In this document: piece by piece, positions 1-11,089 of the stretch
How positions within the stretch are numbered: position 1 is the stretch's first letter
How the letters are laid out: each line of letters begins with the position of its first letter
Assembly (NCBI GenBank): GCA_021186555.1
Contig: JAJKFL010000015.1
Coordinates: forward strand, 62,001 to 126,000
DNA from: Reticulitermes speratus
Lineage: Eukaryota; Arthropoda; Insecta; Blattodea; Rhinotermitidae
Direction: 5' to 3'
Length of the DNA: 64,000 bases
The notes under the pieces: model-generated
What the model was told of the DNA's origin: nothing
Database searches by the model: none
The model's input: only the letters and a program-made list of their open reading frames with translations
Position numbers and translations under genes: made by a program

Positions 1-2184
1 TCTTCATATATCTTCATCCTTTATCGCACACAATTGCCTTAACTGTTTAATTTATTCTGGAAATTATATTAGACACATCGATCTCTACATTTTAAACTGA
101 CGGCGTACTTTTGTGTTTCGTATGAATCGCAGAATGATCAGCAATTATGTCCCGAAATGGTGTGAACCGACTGGTCTGTAGAATTGAAATAACTTGTTTC
201 GTGCTAGGTACGAGCTGGCTGTTTAGGTGTTAGACGGAAGAATTTTGGACCTCAAAGGGATAGAAGCAATTAGCTATGATGTTATCATTGATTTATTAAT
301 TATTTGTTGCCATTGCTGAAATAACTCTTCAAACACAAACTTGCTGACAAAGCTGATGATTAGTTGCAACGAGTTATGTTTCTACTCTATACTGTGTAAT
401 ACACATGTAAAGTTGTGACCGAACGGTATTGCGAAAGGAATTGCACACAGATCGTGCTACCGCAGTCTGCGTGCAGATGTGCATGTAATTGTTGTTACAG
501 CTTGTGAGCCTACAGTAAAATGTAGGCAGTCATGAGATGAGGCACTGTGCCATAGAACGTATGTCGTTACTGTGCACAGGTAGAGACGTAGAGAAGTAGA
601 GACTTATTATGCACACCGTGTACATACCTTGCCTAAATAATAATGCACAATTTTTAAAAGTTTATCATCAAAATTTCAAAATTCTACTTGGATAGTACTT
701 GTCATTCCCACTCAAAAGATCCATGGTTACACCACAATGGTGACTGAAGACCAGGAATGATGCGCACAGTGAATTTTATACGAGCAAGTCAATCAGTGGC
801 TATAATATTCATGCCAGTTACTAAAAACACAGGGGAAAAACTATTGGACAGACATGCACGCACCCAATTAAATGGACATGTTCTCCATAAGGATAGTAAC
901 ACATTCAATTCCAAAACTCACATAAAGCAAAGTACTGTAGACAGTTTAATACTGCCTGTATCAACTTAAATGTATTTAGTGCAGCTCTCCTTTAGCTTGC
1001 ATATGACTATGAATGACAGCGTCACTAATGAATATGAATATGGTAGTGATATGATTCTAGAAGCACTAACAGAATAAAAAAAAATGCAGAAATTTTGGAT
1101 GACAGTGATCGTGATATAAATTTTATACATGAATGAAGTCTAACACATCATCACCAGAAGACACACAAGAAGACATTTCAAAAACATCACATTAAAACGT
1201 AGAAATGTCAAGAACATGACAGATACAAAAGTAACCAATATTGCTGTTACGCCTCATACAGTTACCGGTTTTGAATGTATCAGACACTAAAACAATAGCC
1301 ATTGTCTTTAGACATTAATCTCACAAGTTATTTTCATATACATATTTTGACTGTTTACATAATTATTAACTTCCACCACAGAAAGTTGTCCATCAGGCAC
1401 GATATTAACTTTAACTTACGAACGCAAGTCCTTAAAGCTATTATTCGCATCCCTTCGTACGAAAATATGATATCGAAAAAAAGAAAGCATAAAAAGTTAT
1501 TCAATTCTTCTCATGAGCAATGTACAACCACCAGTACATTATCCGCAATATAAGTAGAAATTAAAATTCCTGACGTGAATTAACCACATTATAAAGAATT
1601 TAATGTTTTAGGAGAATAAAAATTGTGCCTCGAATTCCGAAACCATAACATTTAGATAAATATTAGGATCCTACTGAGAAAAAACAACTTTAGCAATGAA
1701 GTGGTAATGATTACAGTTTTACATGGGAACAGACCTCCACAAGTTAGACAAATTATTTCATAAAAGTATTACGTCATATACACCGAAATTGCTGCTTGAT
1801 ATAGAAGTACACAGATACAATGAAATTTTCAACTTAAATAACATATTACATTAAATATAACCCTAAGATTTAGGGCATTATATTTCATTCCGTAGATGTA
1901 GTCAACACGATTTCTCCTATTTTGTAGCAAACGTCACATCTCTATTACAGTTGACAGATATGCAATACATATTGCCAACTTACTATTTTATGATTGTGAG
2001 GTCGAGGATTTCTAATTGGATTTTGAATAATTATCTTCCTCCAGAAGGCTAATCTTAAGCACTCTAAACAAGCCCCTAAACAATGACGAAATGGGATACC
2101 AAAACCATTTTTCGGCCTGGTTATTGGGCTGTTCTACTTGATTAGACTGAGCATTCTGTCCTGAGCTTGAGTCAAGACTTACTT
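1..2184. other. Core segment of U1, no supported gene
   Basis: Contains a 70-aa plus-strand frame (757-969) and an 83-aa frame (1302-1553) that recur at the same place in the other units. I recognise neither, and both are too short and low in information to call. A perfect inverted repeat with 7-base arms (gcctaca / tgtaggc, loop of 6) lies at 508-527. Otherwise AT-rich with no other signal. Confidence 0.5.
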
Positions 2185-2338
2185 GTGCGTAAGAGAATCT
2201 ACATTATTTATGCTTTGTTGGTTGTACGTAAGAGAATTACATTATTTATGCTTTGTTGGTAGTACGTAAGAGAATCTACATTATTTATGCTTTGTTGGTT
2301 GTACGTAAGAGAATTTACATTATTTATGCTTTGTTGGT
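2185..2338. repeat. 39-bp minisatellite, 4 copies
   Basis: The shortest array of the family. Monomers start gtacgtaagagaatctac and end gctttgttggtt. One copy has lost a base (gaattacatt), so no long frame crosses the array. It is flanked on the left by gtcaagacttactt and on the right by cataagttgtcc, as in most other arrays. Confidence 0.96.
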
Positions 2339-3319
2339 CATAAGTTGTCCTACAATCTGGTTCAACATATGTATAATCTGATGTTTGTTATTATATTTGT
2401 TTCCTTTGGATATCTCCTGCATCTCTCACTACATGAACCTCCTTCCATCGTCACCAAACTCGTGCACATCTAAAACCACCAAAACTTTATGAACCATGAC
2501 ATACGCAAACAACAAGCAACAAGCAAAACCAAAATAATACAATAATAAGGACGAACATGTACATAGATCTATGCAATCCTACATATCTGTGAATATTACT
2601 TTATAACGGACACACACAGAACTCACCCCATTTTCAGACTTCAGTTGTTTAAATTTTATCGCAACAGGATTCTGATCCACGTCCCCATGAGTGTCCTCTA
2701 CACCTTTAACAGCAACGCCTTCTGCATCATCATCATCACCACCATCATCATTGGATGTTATGCAACTGTCATTAAATGAACCAGGTTCAGATTTCAAAAC
2801 CACCAAACCATTATCAAACGTCACTTCATTAAATAGACTACACTTTCAAGAGCTCAGACTCTAACACCAGCGTTGCTTAAGACTCAAGTCTTCTGCAACA
2901 CTGTGCTATCGTGACGAGTAAAAACTGCCAACTGCTTCCTCAATCCTGACGTCAGTCAAAGAAGTCATATGTATCCTTGGTAGTCTTCTTCAACCACCCT
3001 GAAGAAAGTGGCAGGCATGACTTCTGTAACATTTGTACCTATACACCAAATAATGTGGTGTCACATCCCAGCAGACTGTAATCTTAAGACATACAGCATT
3101 TGTATAATGGGCGATATTTATGGTGTCCAGTCTCACATGTTCAAGAGAAAAAGTCAGTTGAACTTCTCAAACTACTGGCATTGAACACAGATTTACGCAA
3201 GCAAAACAAAGTTTATTGAAAACACTGGTAACTATTCGTAAGTCAACATGGTGTGACTTCCCAGCAGACTTGAATCTTCAGAATACATTTTAATTATAAA
3301 AATGGTGCACTGTATCAAA
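2339..3319. other. Post-array spacer of U1 with acidic exon-like frame
   Basis: Carries the minus-strand acidic frame (2579-2824) described separately. The rest, about 2339-2578 and 2825-3319, holds no recognised gene. On the minus strand near 2960 a short frame starts MTSLTDVR and stops after about 20 residues. Confidence 0.6.
2579..2824 (-). pseudogene. Acidic exon-like fragment (MTFDNGLVVLKSEPGS...), oldest-looking copy
   Basis: The open frame is followed downstream on the minus strand by a canonical donor, ggg|gtgagt at about 2622-2628. The residues KSEP, KSEN and an Asp-rich stretch recall the acidic leader exons of insect C2H2 zinc-finger genes, but no finger motif is present, so the identity is a guess. 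The opening codon is GTG, which suggests an internal exon rather than a true start. This copy has a shorter Asp run and GVEDTHGD where others have GEEDTHGD. Confidence 0.35.
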
Positions 3320-3366
3320 CTGCTAACAACTGACAAAATGCAAAACTACCACAAGCTTATCACAAA
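3320..3366. repeat. 47-bp minisatellite, single monomer
   Basis: One copy of the monomer beginning ctgctaacaactgacaaaat. It has the variant acaagcttatcac instead of acaaccttatcac. It is the unexpanded state of the array that reaches 20 copies in U2. Confidence 0.85.
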
Positions 3367-3629
3367 ATCAGTTTCTATGGCCATATAAATACACAAAGAA
3401 CAGCATGAGAATGATAATTTTTTGCACACAGAACACTCACCATGCTTTCCATTACACCAGGATACAATTCTTCTACTCTCAGGAGTGCGATTTTTGGCAC
3501 TCATGTTTCAAGAGAGTGCAGCATTGTTCGTAAGCTAACACCTTGTTCAGAGGACATCATGGTGAGTGCAGCATTGTTCGTAAGCTAACACCTTGTTTAG
3601 AGGACATCACTAGAAACACTAAGAAACAC
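3367..3629 (-). pseudogene. Truncated piece of the unidentified protein-like remnant, with 50-bp direct duplication
   Basis: The block gagtgcagcattgttcgtaa... occurs twice with a period of about 50 bp (from about 3514 and 3564). On the minus strand it encodes the start MMSSEQGVSLRT seen in U3 to U6. A donor-like gtgagt (minus strand) follows the frame at about 3434-3440. The remnant breaks off at gaggacatca, where LINE-flanking sequence begins. Confidence 0.4.
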
Positions 3630-4171
3630 AATATTCGTATAGATATATATAGATATAGATATAATCGCTACGTATTGGTTCTATATTTAGAATTTTACTC
3701 CGCGTAGCCACAGCGTGAGTCGACTTGTCCGCCATATATCGCTGTTGGTTCTAATTCTCTTCGTACATATCGTAAACTTAATGAATTCAGCTTTTCATTT
3801 ATAACACACTTAAAAGCACTTCCACATTACCTCCTCGTGATCATACACCAACACGATCCCAACTTAAAAATAAAATGTATCGAATGCTAATTAAAAGCTG
3901 ATACAGTTATGGTTATATCGGGCAGGTTTTGACAAAATGATGTACTTATGTTGTGTTGTATTGCTTTACTCTATTGTGTCGTATTGACGGGTATTATATT
4001 GAGAGCTGTGATGTGAATTTGATGATTATATGAAACAAGATATATAAATAAATAAATAAAGTTATGTAACTGCTCTAATAATTAGAGCAGATTGACCGTC
4101 TGTGGTCCGATCTCGTAATGTACGGCATTACAAACTCGGTAAGTGTTCAAAATTGCTCGGCGTTCTACTTC
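3630..4171 (-). mobile_element. LINE ORF1 5' tip plus upstream flank, U1
   Basis: The minus-strand ATG at 3735 opens MADKSTHAVATRSK, but only about 25 codons remain before an agatatat simple-sequence stretch (about 3636-3662). Upstream of the ATG (3736-4060) is non-coding sequence ending in tataaataaataaataaag on the plus strand, then a hairpin at 4070-4090. Keeping the 5' start and losing the 3' part is the reverse of usual LINE truncation. Confidence 0.6.
4070..4090. repeat. 21-base perfect hairpin (ctgctctaa / ttagagcag)
   Basis: Two 9-base perfectly complementary arms separated by taa, about 10 bases downstream of the (TAAA)n tract. The same hairpin is intact in U2 and U6 but has a broken left arm (actactgtaa) in U3 to U5. 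Role unknown; it may be a transposon end or a recombination-prone site. Confidence 0.8.
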
Positions 4172-7100
4172 GCTTTGTCACAGAAATGTTTTGTAAGATT
4201 TTCTTCTCACTTATAATGTCTCCACTGGCAACATGTCGCGGCAGAGCACGGCTGCTTTGAAGTACAGTTGTAACTACGTGTAGGCTTACAAATAGGTTAG
4301 CAATCGATCTCTACATTTTAAACTGACGGTGTAGTTTTGTGTTTCGCATGAATCGCGGAATAAACAGCAATTATTTCCTTCCGGCACAAGATGTCTCTTC
4401 TTGAGACTGATAATTCCTCCTGATCATCAACTTCCTTCATAAGAAGCACGGTGTCTTCGTATATCTTCATCCTTTATCGCACACAATTGCCTTAACTGTT
4501 CAATTTATTCTTGAAATTATATTAGACACATCGATCTCTACATTTTAAACCGACGGTGTACTTTTGTGTTTCGTATGAATCGCAGAATGATCAGCAATTA
4601 TGTCCCGAAATGGTGTGAACCGACTGGTCTGTAGAATTGAAATAACTTGTTTCGTGCTAGGTACGAGCTGGCTGTTTAGGTGTTAGACGGAAGAATTTTG
4701 GACCTCAAAGGGATAGAAGCAATTAGCTATGATGTTATCATTAATTTATTTATTATTTGTTGCCATTGCTGAAATAACTCTTCAAACACAAACTTGCTGA
4801 CAAAGCTGATGATTAGTTGCAACGAGTTATGTTTCTACTCTATACTGTGTAATACACATGTAAAGTTGTGACCGAACGGTATTGCGAAAGGAATTGCACA
4901 CAGATCGTGCTACCGCAGTCTGCGTGCAGATGTGCATGTAATTGTTGTTACAGCTTGTGAGCCTACAGTAAAATGTAGGCAGTCATGAGATGAGGCACTG
5001 TGCCATAGAACGTATGTCGTTACTGTGCACAGGTAGAGACGTAGAGAAGTAGAGACTTATTATGCACACCGTGTACATACCTTGCCTAAATGATAATGCA
5101 CAATTTTTAAAAGTTTATCATCAAAATTTCAAAATTCTACTTGGATAGTACTTGTCATTCCCACTCAAAAGATCCCATGGTTACACCACAGTGGTGACTC
5201 TGAAGACCAGGAATGATGCCCACAGTGAATTTTATACGAGCAAGTCAATCAGTGGCTATAATATTCATGCCAGTTACTAAAAAAACAGGGGGAAAACTAT
5301 TGGACAGAAATGCACGCACCCAATTAAATGGACATGTTCTCCATAAGGATAGTAACACATTCAATTCCAAAACTCACATAAAGCAAATTACTGTAGACAG
5401 TTTAATACTGCCTGTATCAACTGAAATGTATTTAGTGCAGCTCTCCTTTAGCTTGCATATGACTATGAATGACAGCGTCACTAATGAATATGAATATGGT
5501 AGTGATATGATTCTAGAAGCACTAACAGAATAAAAAAATTGCAGAAATTTTGGATGACTGTGATCGTGATATAAATTTTATACATGAATGAAGTCTAACA
5601 GCATCATCACCAGAAGACACACAAGAAGACATTTCAAAAACATCACATTAAAACGTAGAAATGTCAAGAACATGACAGATACAAAAGTAACCAATATTGC
5701 TGTTACGCCTCATACAGTTACCGGTTATGTATGTATCAGACACTAAAACAATAGCCATTGTCTTTAGACATTAATCTCACAAGTTATTTTCATATACATA
5801 TTTTGACTGTTTACATAATTATTAACTTCCACCACAGAAAGTTTTCCATCAGGCACGATATTAACTTTAACTTACGAACGCAAGTCCTTAAAGCTATTAT
5901 TCGCATCCCTTCGTACGAAAATATGATATCGAAAAAAGAGAGCATAAAAAGTTATTCAATTCTTCTCATGTGCAATTTACAACCACCAGTACATTATCCC
6001 CAATATAAGTAGAAATTAAAATTCCTGACGTGAATTAACCACATTATAAAGAATTTAATGTTTTAGGACAATAAAAATTGTGCCTCGAATTCCGAAACCA
6101 TAACATTTAGATAAATATTAGGATCCTACTCAGAAAAGCAACTTTAGCAATGAAGTGGTAATGATTACAGTTTTACATGGGAACAGACCTCCACAAGCTA
6201 GACAAATTATTTCATAAAAGTATTACGTCATATACACCGAAATTGCTGCTTGATATAGGAGTACACAGATACAATGAAATTTTCAACTTAAATAACATAT
6301 TACATTAAATATAACCCAAGATTTAGAGCATTATATTTCATTCCGTAGATGTAGTCAACACGATTTCTCCTATTTTGTAGCAAACGTCACATCTCTAGTA
6401 CAGTTGACAGATATGCAATACATATTGCCAACTTACTATTTTATGATTGTGAGGTCGAGGATTTCTAATTGTACTTGAGATTTATGACTTAGGTCAACCA
6501 GAATTTTTAAAAGGAGCTGTCACTCACCTCAGCACTCTTCATCATAAATCCTGCCTAAGACAGCCACAATCTCAATACTACTGATAACTAGCAATGAAAA
6601 AAGTTGTATGCACAACAGTAATTCGCAGCAGTTCTCAACACTGGACACAAATATCAACAGTGGCCAACAGTGGTTGCCTGTAACACTTATGAAATCACCC
6701 ATATCATGAGCAGTATTAAAACAGTGTCCAACTTACAGAAACCCTCTTGTACAGGAACATCAGCATGTGTAAAGCTATCAGTCTGAGTTGAGGTCTTCAG
6801 GACTTGGTTGATGACAATGCACATAATAAATAACATGTAATAAGATTTTGTCTTATTATCACAATTCTGTTACAAGCTATTCATTACTCGTTAGAATAAA
6901 ATTGAATAACCATGTTTCATACAGTTGTGGACACGGAGAAGATGGCAGTCGCTTGTATCTAGTTACAAGGTAGGACAGCACTGGAGAACAGCTGCCATTT
7001 TCACTGCTGTTCAAACACATGCCACCTGCTGTGACTGCATTCCTTCCTGTGCCCAACCCCTGTCCTGATGCTAAAACCTTTGAGGATCACTTCTGACAAA

Positions 7101-7405
7101 AGGACTTGTTTTGTTTATTACCTAAATTGAGCTCACTGCAACTTCTGCCACTTACATCAAACATAAAAGGTGACAAAGAAACAATTCTCTACCACAGAAG
7201 ACAGAGAAAGACAGCTGACCTCCGTTAAACATATCCATGGATTTTGAATAATTATCTTCCTCCAGAAGGCTAATGTTAAGCACTCTAAACAAGCCCCTAA
7301 ACAATGACGAAATGGGATACCAAAACCATTTTTCGGCCTGGTTATTGGGCTGTTCTACTTGATTAGACTGAGCATTCTGTCCTGAGCTTGGGTCAAGACT
7401 TACTT
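4172..7405. other. Core segment of U2 (3234 bp), reference core
   Basis: No gene supported. Plus-strand frames of 106 aa (5213-5533) and 84 aa (5758-6012) match the 70 and 83 aa frames of other units. The first is longer here because the stop after LPVST is changed from taa to gaa. Inverted repeats: gcctaca/tgtaggc at 4961-4980 and taataaga/tcttatta at 6838-6858. On the minus strand, short open frames end at donor-like sites (gtgagt at 6522-6527, gtaagt at 6731-6736). One is a 45-codon frame at 6687-6824. These may be fragments of captured exons. Confidence 0.5.
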
Positions 7406-8964
7406 GTGCGTAAGAGAATCTACATTATTTATGCTTTGTTGGTTGTACGTAAGAGAATCTACATTATTTATGCTTTGTTGGTTGTACGTAAGAGAATCTA
7501 CATTATTTATGCTTTGTTGGTTGTACGTAAGAGAATCTACATTATTTATGCTTTGTTGGTTGTACGTAAGAGAATCTACATTATTTATGCTTTGTTGGTT
7601 GTACGTAAGAGAATCTACATTATTTATGCTTTGTTGGTTGTACGTAAGAGAATCTACATTATTTATGCTTTGTTGGTTGTACGTAAGAGAATCTACATTA
7701 TTTATGCTTTGTTGGTTGTACGTAAGAGAATCTACATTATTTATGCTTTGTTGGGTGTACGTAAGAGAATCTACATTATTTATGCTTTGTTGGGTGTACG
7801 TAAGAGAATCTACATTATTTATGCTTTGTTGGTTGTACGTAAGAGAATCTACATTATTTATGCTTTGTTGGTTGTACGTAAGAGAATCTACATTATTTAT
7901 GCTTTGTTGGTTGTACGTAAGAGAATCTACATTATTTATGCTTTGTTGGTTGTACGTAAGAGAATCTACATTATTTATGCTTTGTTGGTTGTACGTAAGA
8001 GAATCTACATTATTTATGCTTTGTTGGTTGTACGTAAGAGAATCTACATTATTTATGCTTTGTTGGTTGTACGTAAGAGAATCTACATTATTTATGCTTT
8101 GTTGGTTGTACGTAAGAGAATCTACATTATTTATGCTTTGTTGGTTGTACGTAAGAGAATCTACATTATTTATGCTTTGTTGGGTGTACGTAAGAGAATC
8201 TACATTATTTATGCTTTGTTGGTTGTACGTAAGAGAATCTACATTATTTATGCTTTGTTGGTTGTACGTAAGATAATCTACATTATTTATGCTTTGTTGG
8301 TTGTACGTAAGAGAATCTACATTATTTATGCTTTGTTGGTTGTACGTAAGAGAATCTACATTATTTATGCTTTGTTGGTTGTACGTAAGAGAATCTACAT
8401 TATTTATGCTTTGTTGGTTGTACGTAAGAGAATCTACATTATTTATGCTTTGTTGGTTGTACGTAAGAGAATCTACATTATTTATGCTTTGTTGGTTGTA
8501 CGTAAGAGAATCTACATTATTTATGCTTTGTTGGTTGTACGTAAGAGAATCTACATTATTTATGCTTTGTTGGTTGTACGTAAGAGAATCTACATTATTT
8601 ATGCTTTGTTGGGTGTACGTAAGAGAATCTACATTATTTATGCTTTGTTGGGTGTACGTAAGAGAATCTACATTATTTATGCTTTGTTGGTTGTACGTAA
8701 GAGAATCTACATTATTTATGCTTTGTTGGTTGTACGTAAGAGAATCTACATTATTTATGCTTCGTTGGTTGTACGTAAGAGAATCTGCATTATTTATGCT
8801 TTGTTGTTTGTACGTAAGAGAATCTACATTATTTATGCTTTGTTGGTTGTACGTAAGAGAATCTACATTATTTATGCTTTGTTGGTTGTACATAAGAGAA
8901 TCCACATTATTTATGCTTTGTTGGTTGTACGTAAGAGAATCTACATTATTTATGCTTTGTTGGT
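7406..8964. repeat. 39-bp minisatellite, 40 copies (longest array)
   Basis: 1559 bp of head-to-tail monomers with no spacers. The period is 13 codons and the monomer has no stop in two plus frames and one minus frame. Frames of 539 aa (7388-9007, plus), 501 aa (7400-8905, minus), 290 aa and 226 aa therefore cross it. They read VVRKRIYIIYALL, YVRESTLFMLCWL and SINNVDSLTYNQQ per monomer. Variant gggtgt monomers are copies 9, 10, 20, 31 and 32, which hints at an internal duplication of about 22 copies. A taagataat variant is copy 23. The last six or so copies carry a distinctive set of variants (gcttcg, ctgcat, ttgtttg, acataag). Confidence 0.98.
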
Positions 8965-9941
8965 CATAAGTTGTCCTACAATCTGGTTCAACATATGTAT
9001 AATCTGATATTTGTTATTATATTTGTTTCCTTTGGATATCTCCTGCATCTCTCACTACATGAACCTCCTTCCATCGTCACCAAACTCGTGCACATCTAAA
9101 ACCACCAAAACTTTATGAACCATGACATACGCAAACAACAAGCAAAACCAAAATAATAAAATAATAAGGACGGACATGTACATAGATCTATGCAATCCTA
9201 CATATCTGTGAATATTACTTTACAACGGACACACACAGAACTCACCTCATTTTCAGACTTCATTTGTTTAAATGTTATCGCAACAGGATTCTGATCCACG
9301 TCCCCATGAGTGTCCTCTTCACCTTTAACAGCAACGCCTTCTTCTGCATCATCATCATCATCATCATCATCATTCGATGTTATGCAACTGTCATTACATG
9401 AACCAGGTTCAGATTTCAAAACCACCAAACCATTATCAAACGTCACTTCATTAAATAGACTACACTTTCAAGAGCTCAGACTCTAACACCAGCGTTGCTT
9501 AAGACTCAAGTCTTCTGCAACACTGTGCTATCGTGACGAGTAAAAACTGCCAACTGCTTCCTCAATCCTGACGTCAGTCAAAGAAGTCATATGTATCCTT
9601 GGTAGTCTTCTTCAACCACCCTGAAGAAAGTGGCAGGCATGACTTCTGTAACATTTGTACCTATACACCAAATAATGTGGTGTCACATCCAGCAGACTGT
9701 AATCTTAAGACATACAGCATTTGTATATTGGGCGATATTTATGGTGTCCAGTCTCACATGTTCAAGAGAAAAAGTCAATTGAACTTCTTAAACTACTGAC
9801 ATTGAACACAGATTTACGCAAGCAAAAACAAAGTTCATTCAAAACACTGGTAACTATTCGTAAGTCAACATGGTGTGACTTCCCTGAAGGCTTGAATCTT
9901 CAGAATAAATTTTCATTATAAAAATGGTGCACTGTATCAAA
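8965..9941. other. Post-array spacer of U2
   Basis: Contains the acidic exon-like fragment at 9198-9446. Two short plus frames (9599-9799, 9721-9921) overlap in different phases and are not credible genes. Remaining sequence shows no recognised feature. Confidence 0.6.
9198..9446 (-). pseudogene. Acidic exon-like fragment, U2 copy
   Basis: The frame runs through MTFDNGLVVLKSEPGS, a run of eight Asp from a (gat)n tract, AEEGVAVKGEED, then KQMKSENE. It meets the donor gag|gtgagt with the exon end at 9246. About 65 residues would be exonic and the remainder intronic read-through. An acidic leader of a zinc-finger-type gene is possible; no domain confirms it. Confidence 0.4.
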
Positions 9942-10882
9942 CTGCTAACAACTGACAAAATGCAAAACTACCACAACCTTATCACAAACTGCTAACAACT
10001 GACAAAATGCAAAACTACCACAACCTTATCACAAACTGCTAACAACTGACAAAATGCAAAACTACCACAACCTTATCACAAACTGCTAACAACTGACAAA
10101 ATGCAAAACTACCACAACCTTATCACAAACTGCTAACAACTGACAAAATGCAAAACTACCACAACCTTATCACAAACTGCTAACAACTGACAAAATGCAG
10201 AACTACCACAACCTTATCACAAACTGCTAACAACTGACAAAATGCAAAACTACCACAACCTTATCACAAACTGCTAACAACTGACAAAATGCAAAACTAC
10301 CACAACCTTATCACAAACTGCTAACAACTGACAAAATGCAAAACTACCACAACCTTATCACAAACTGCTAACAACTGACAAAATGCAAAACTACCACAAC
10401 CTTATCACAAACTGCTAACAACTGACAAAATGCAAAACTACCACAACCTTATCACAAAACTGCTAACAACTGACAAAATGCAAAACTACCACAACCTTAT
10501 CACAAACTGCTAACAACTGACAAAATGCAAAACTACCACAACCTTATCACAAACTGCTAACAACTGACAAAATGCAAAACTACCACAACCTTATCACAAA
10601 CTGCTAACAACTGACAAAATGCAAAACTACCACAACCTTATCACAAACTGCTAACAACTGACAAAATGCAAAACTACCACAACCTTATCACAAACTGCTA
10701 ACAACTGACAAAATGCAAAACTACCACAACCTTATCACAAACTGCTAACAACTGACAAAATGCAAAACTACCACAACCTTATCACAAACTGCTAACAACT
10801 GACAAAATGCAAAACTACCACAACCTTATCACAAACTGCTAACAACTGACAAAATGCAAAACTACCACAACCTTATCACAAA
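9942..10882. repeat. 47-bp minisatellite, 20 copies
   Basis: 20 tandem monomers (ctgctaacaactgacaaaat ... accttatcacaaa) totalling 941 bp. Almost all copies are identical; one has an extra A (cacaaaactgc at about 10455) and one a G (atgcagaac). The period of 47 is not a multiple of three, so no long frame results. Near-perfect homogeneity points to a very recent expansion. Confidence 0.98.
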
Positions 10883-11089
10883 CTCAATTTCTATGGCCAT
10901 ATAAATACACAAAGAACAGCATGAGAATGATAATTTTTTGCACACAGAACACTCACCATGCTTTCCATTACACCAGGATACAATTCTTCTACTCTCAGGA
11001 GTGCGATTTTTGGCACTCATGTTTCAAGAGAGTGCAGAATTGTTCGTAAGCTAACACCTTGTTTAGAGGACATCACTAGAAACACTAAG
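10883..11089 (-). pseudogene. Truncated piece of the unidentified remnant, U2
   Basis: Corresponds to the left end of the U3 remnant, without the 50-bp duplication seen in U1. It breaks at the same gaggacatca position as U1 before the agatatat stretch. The plus-strand 69-aa frame 10958-11167 running across the junction is considered incidental. Confidence 0.4.

Larger units (their letters stand above)
1..4171. repeat. Macrosatellite unit U1 (partial, left end cut by the window)
   Basis: Position 1 matches position 4454 of the next unit, so the first 280 or so bases of the unit are missing. Order: core 1-2184, 39-bp array 2185-2338 (4 copies), spacer 2339-3319, one 47-bp monomer, short remnant, LINE 5' piece and flank. 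Compared with U2 the core lacks about 770 bp at around 2018, where ctaattg is joined directly to gattttgaataa. The piggyBac, SINE and most of the unidentified remnant are absent. Confidence 0.93.

Noticed and set aside
7376-7403. Tiny intron gtaagt...ctcag on the minus strand next to the array
   Set aside because: Donor and acceptor would be only about 22 bases apart, too short to be spliced.
7406-8964. CRISPR array
   Set aside because: Monomers are contiguous with no unique spacers, and the surrounding DNA is eukaryotic.
7388-9007. 539-codon and 501-codon open frames as real genes
   Set aside because: They are products of a stop-free 39-bp period, are open on both strands, lack unique sequence of any length, and are broken by single-base losses in other units.
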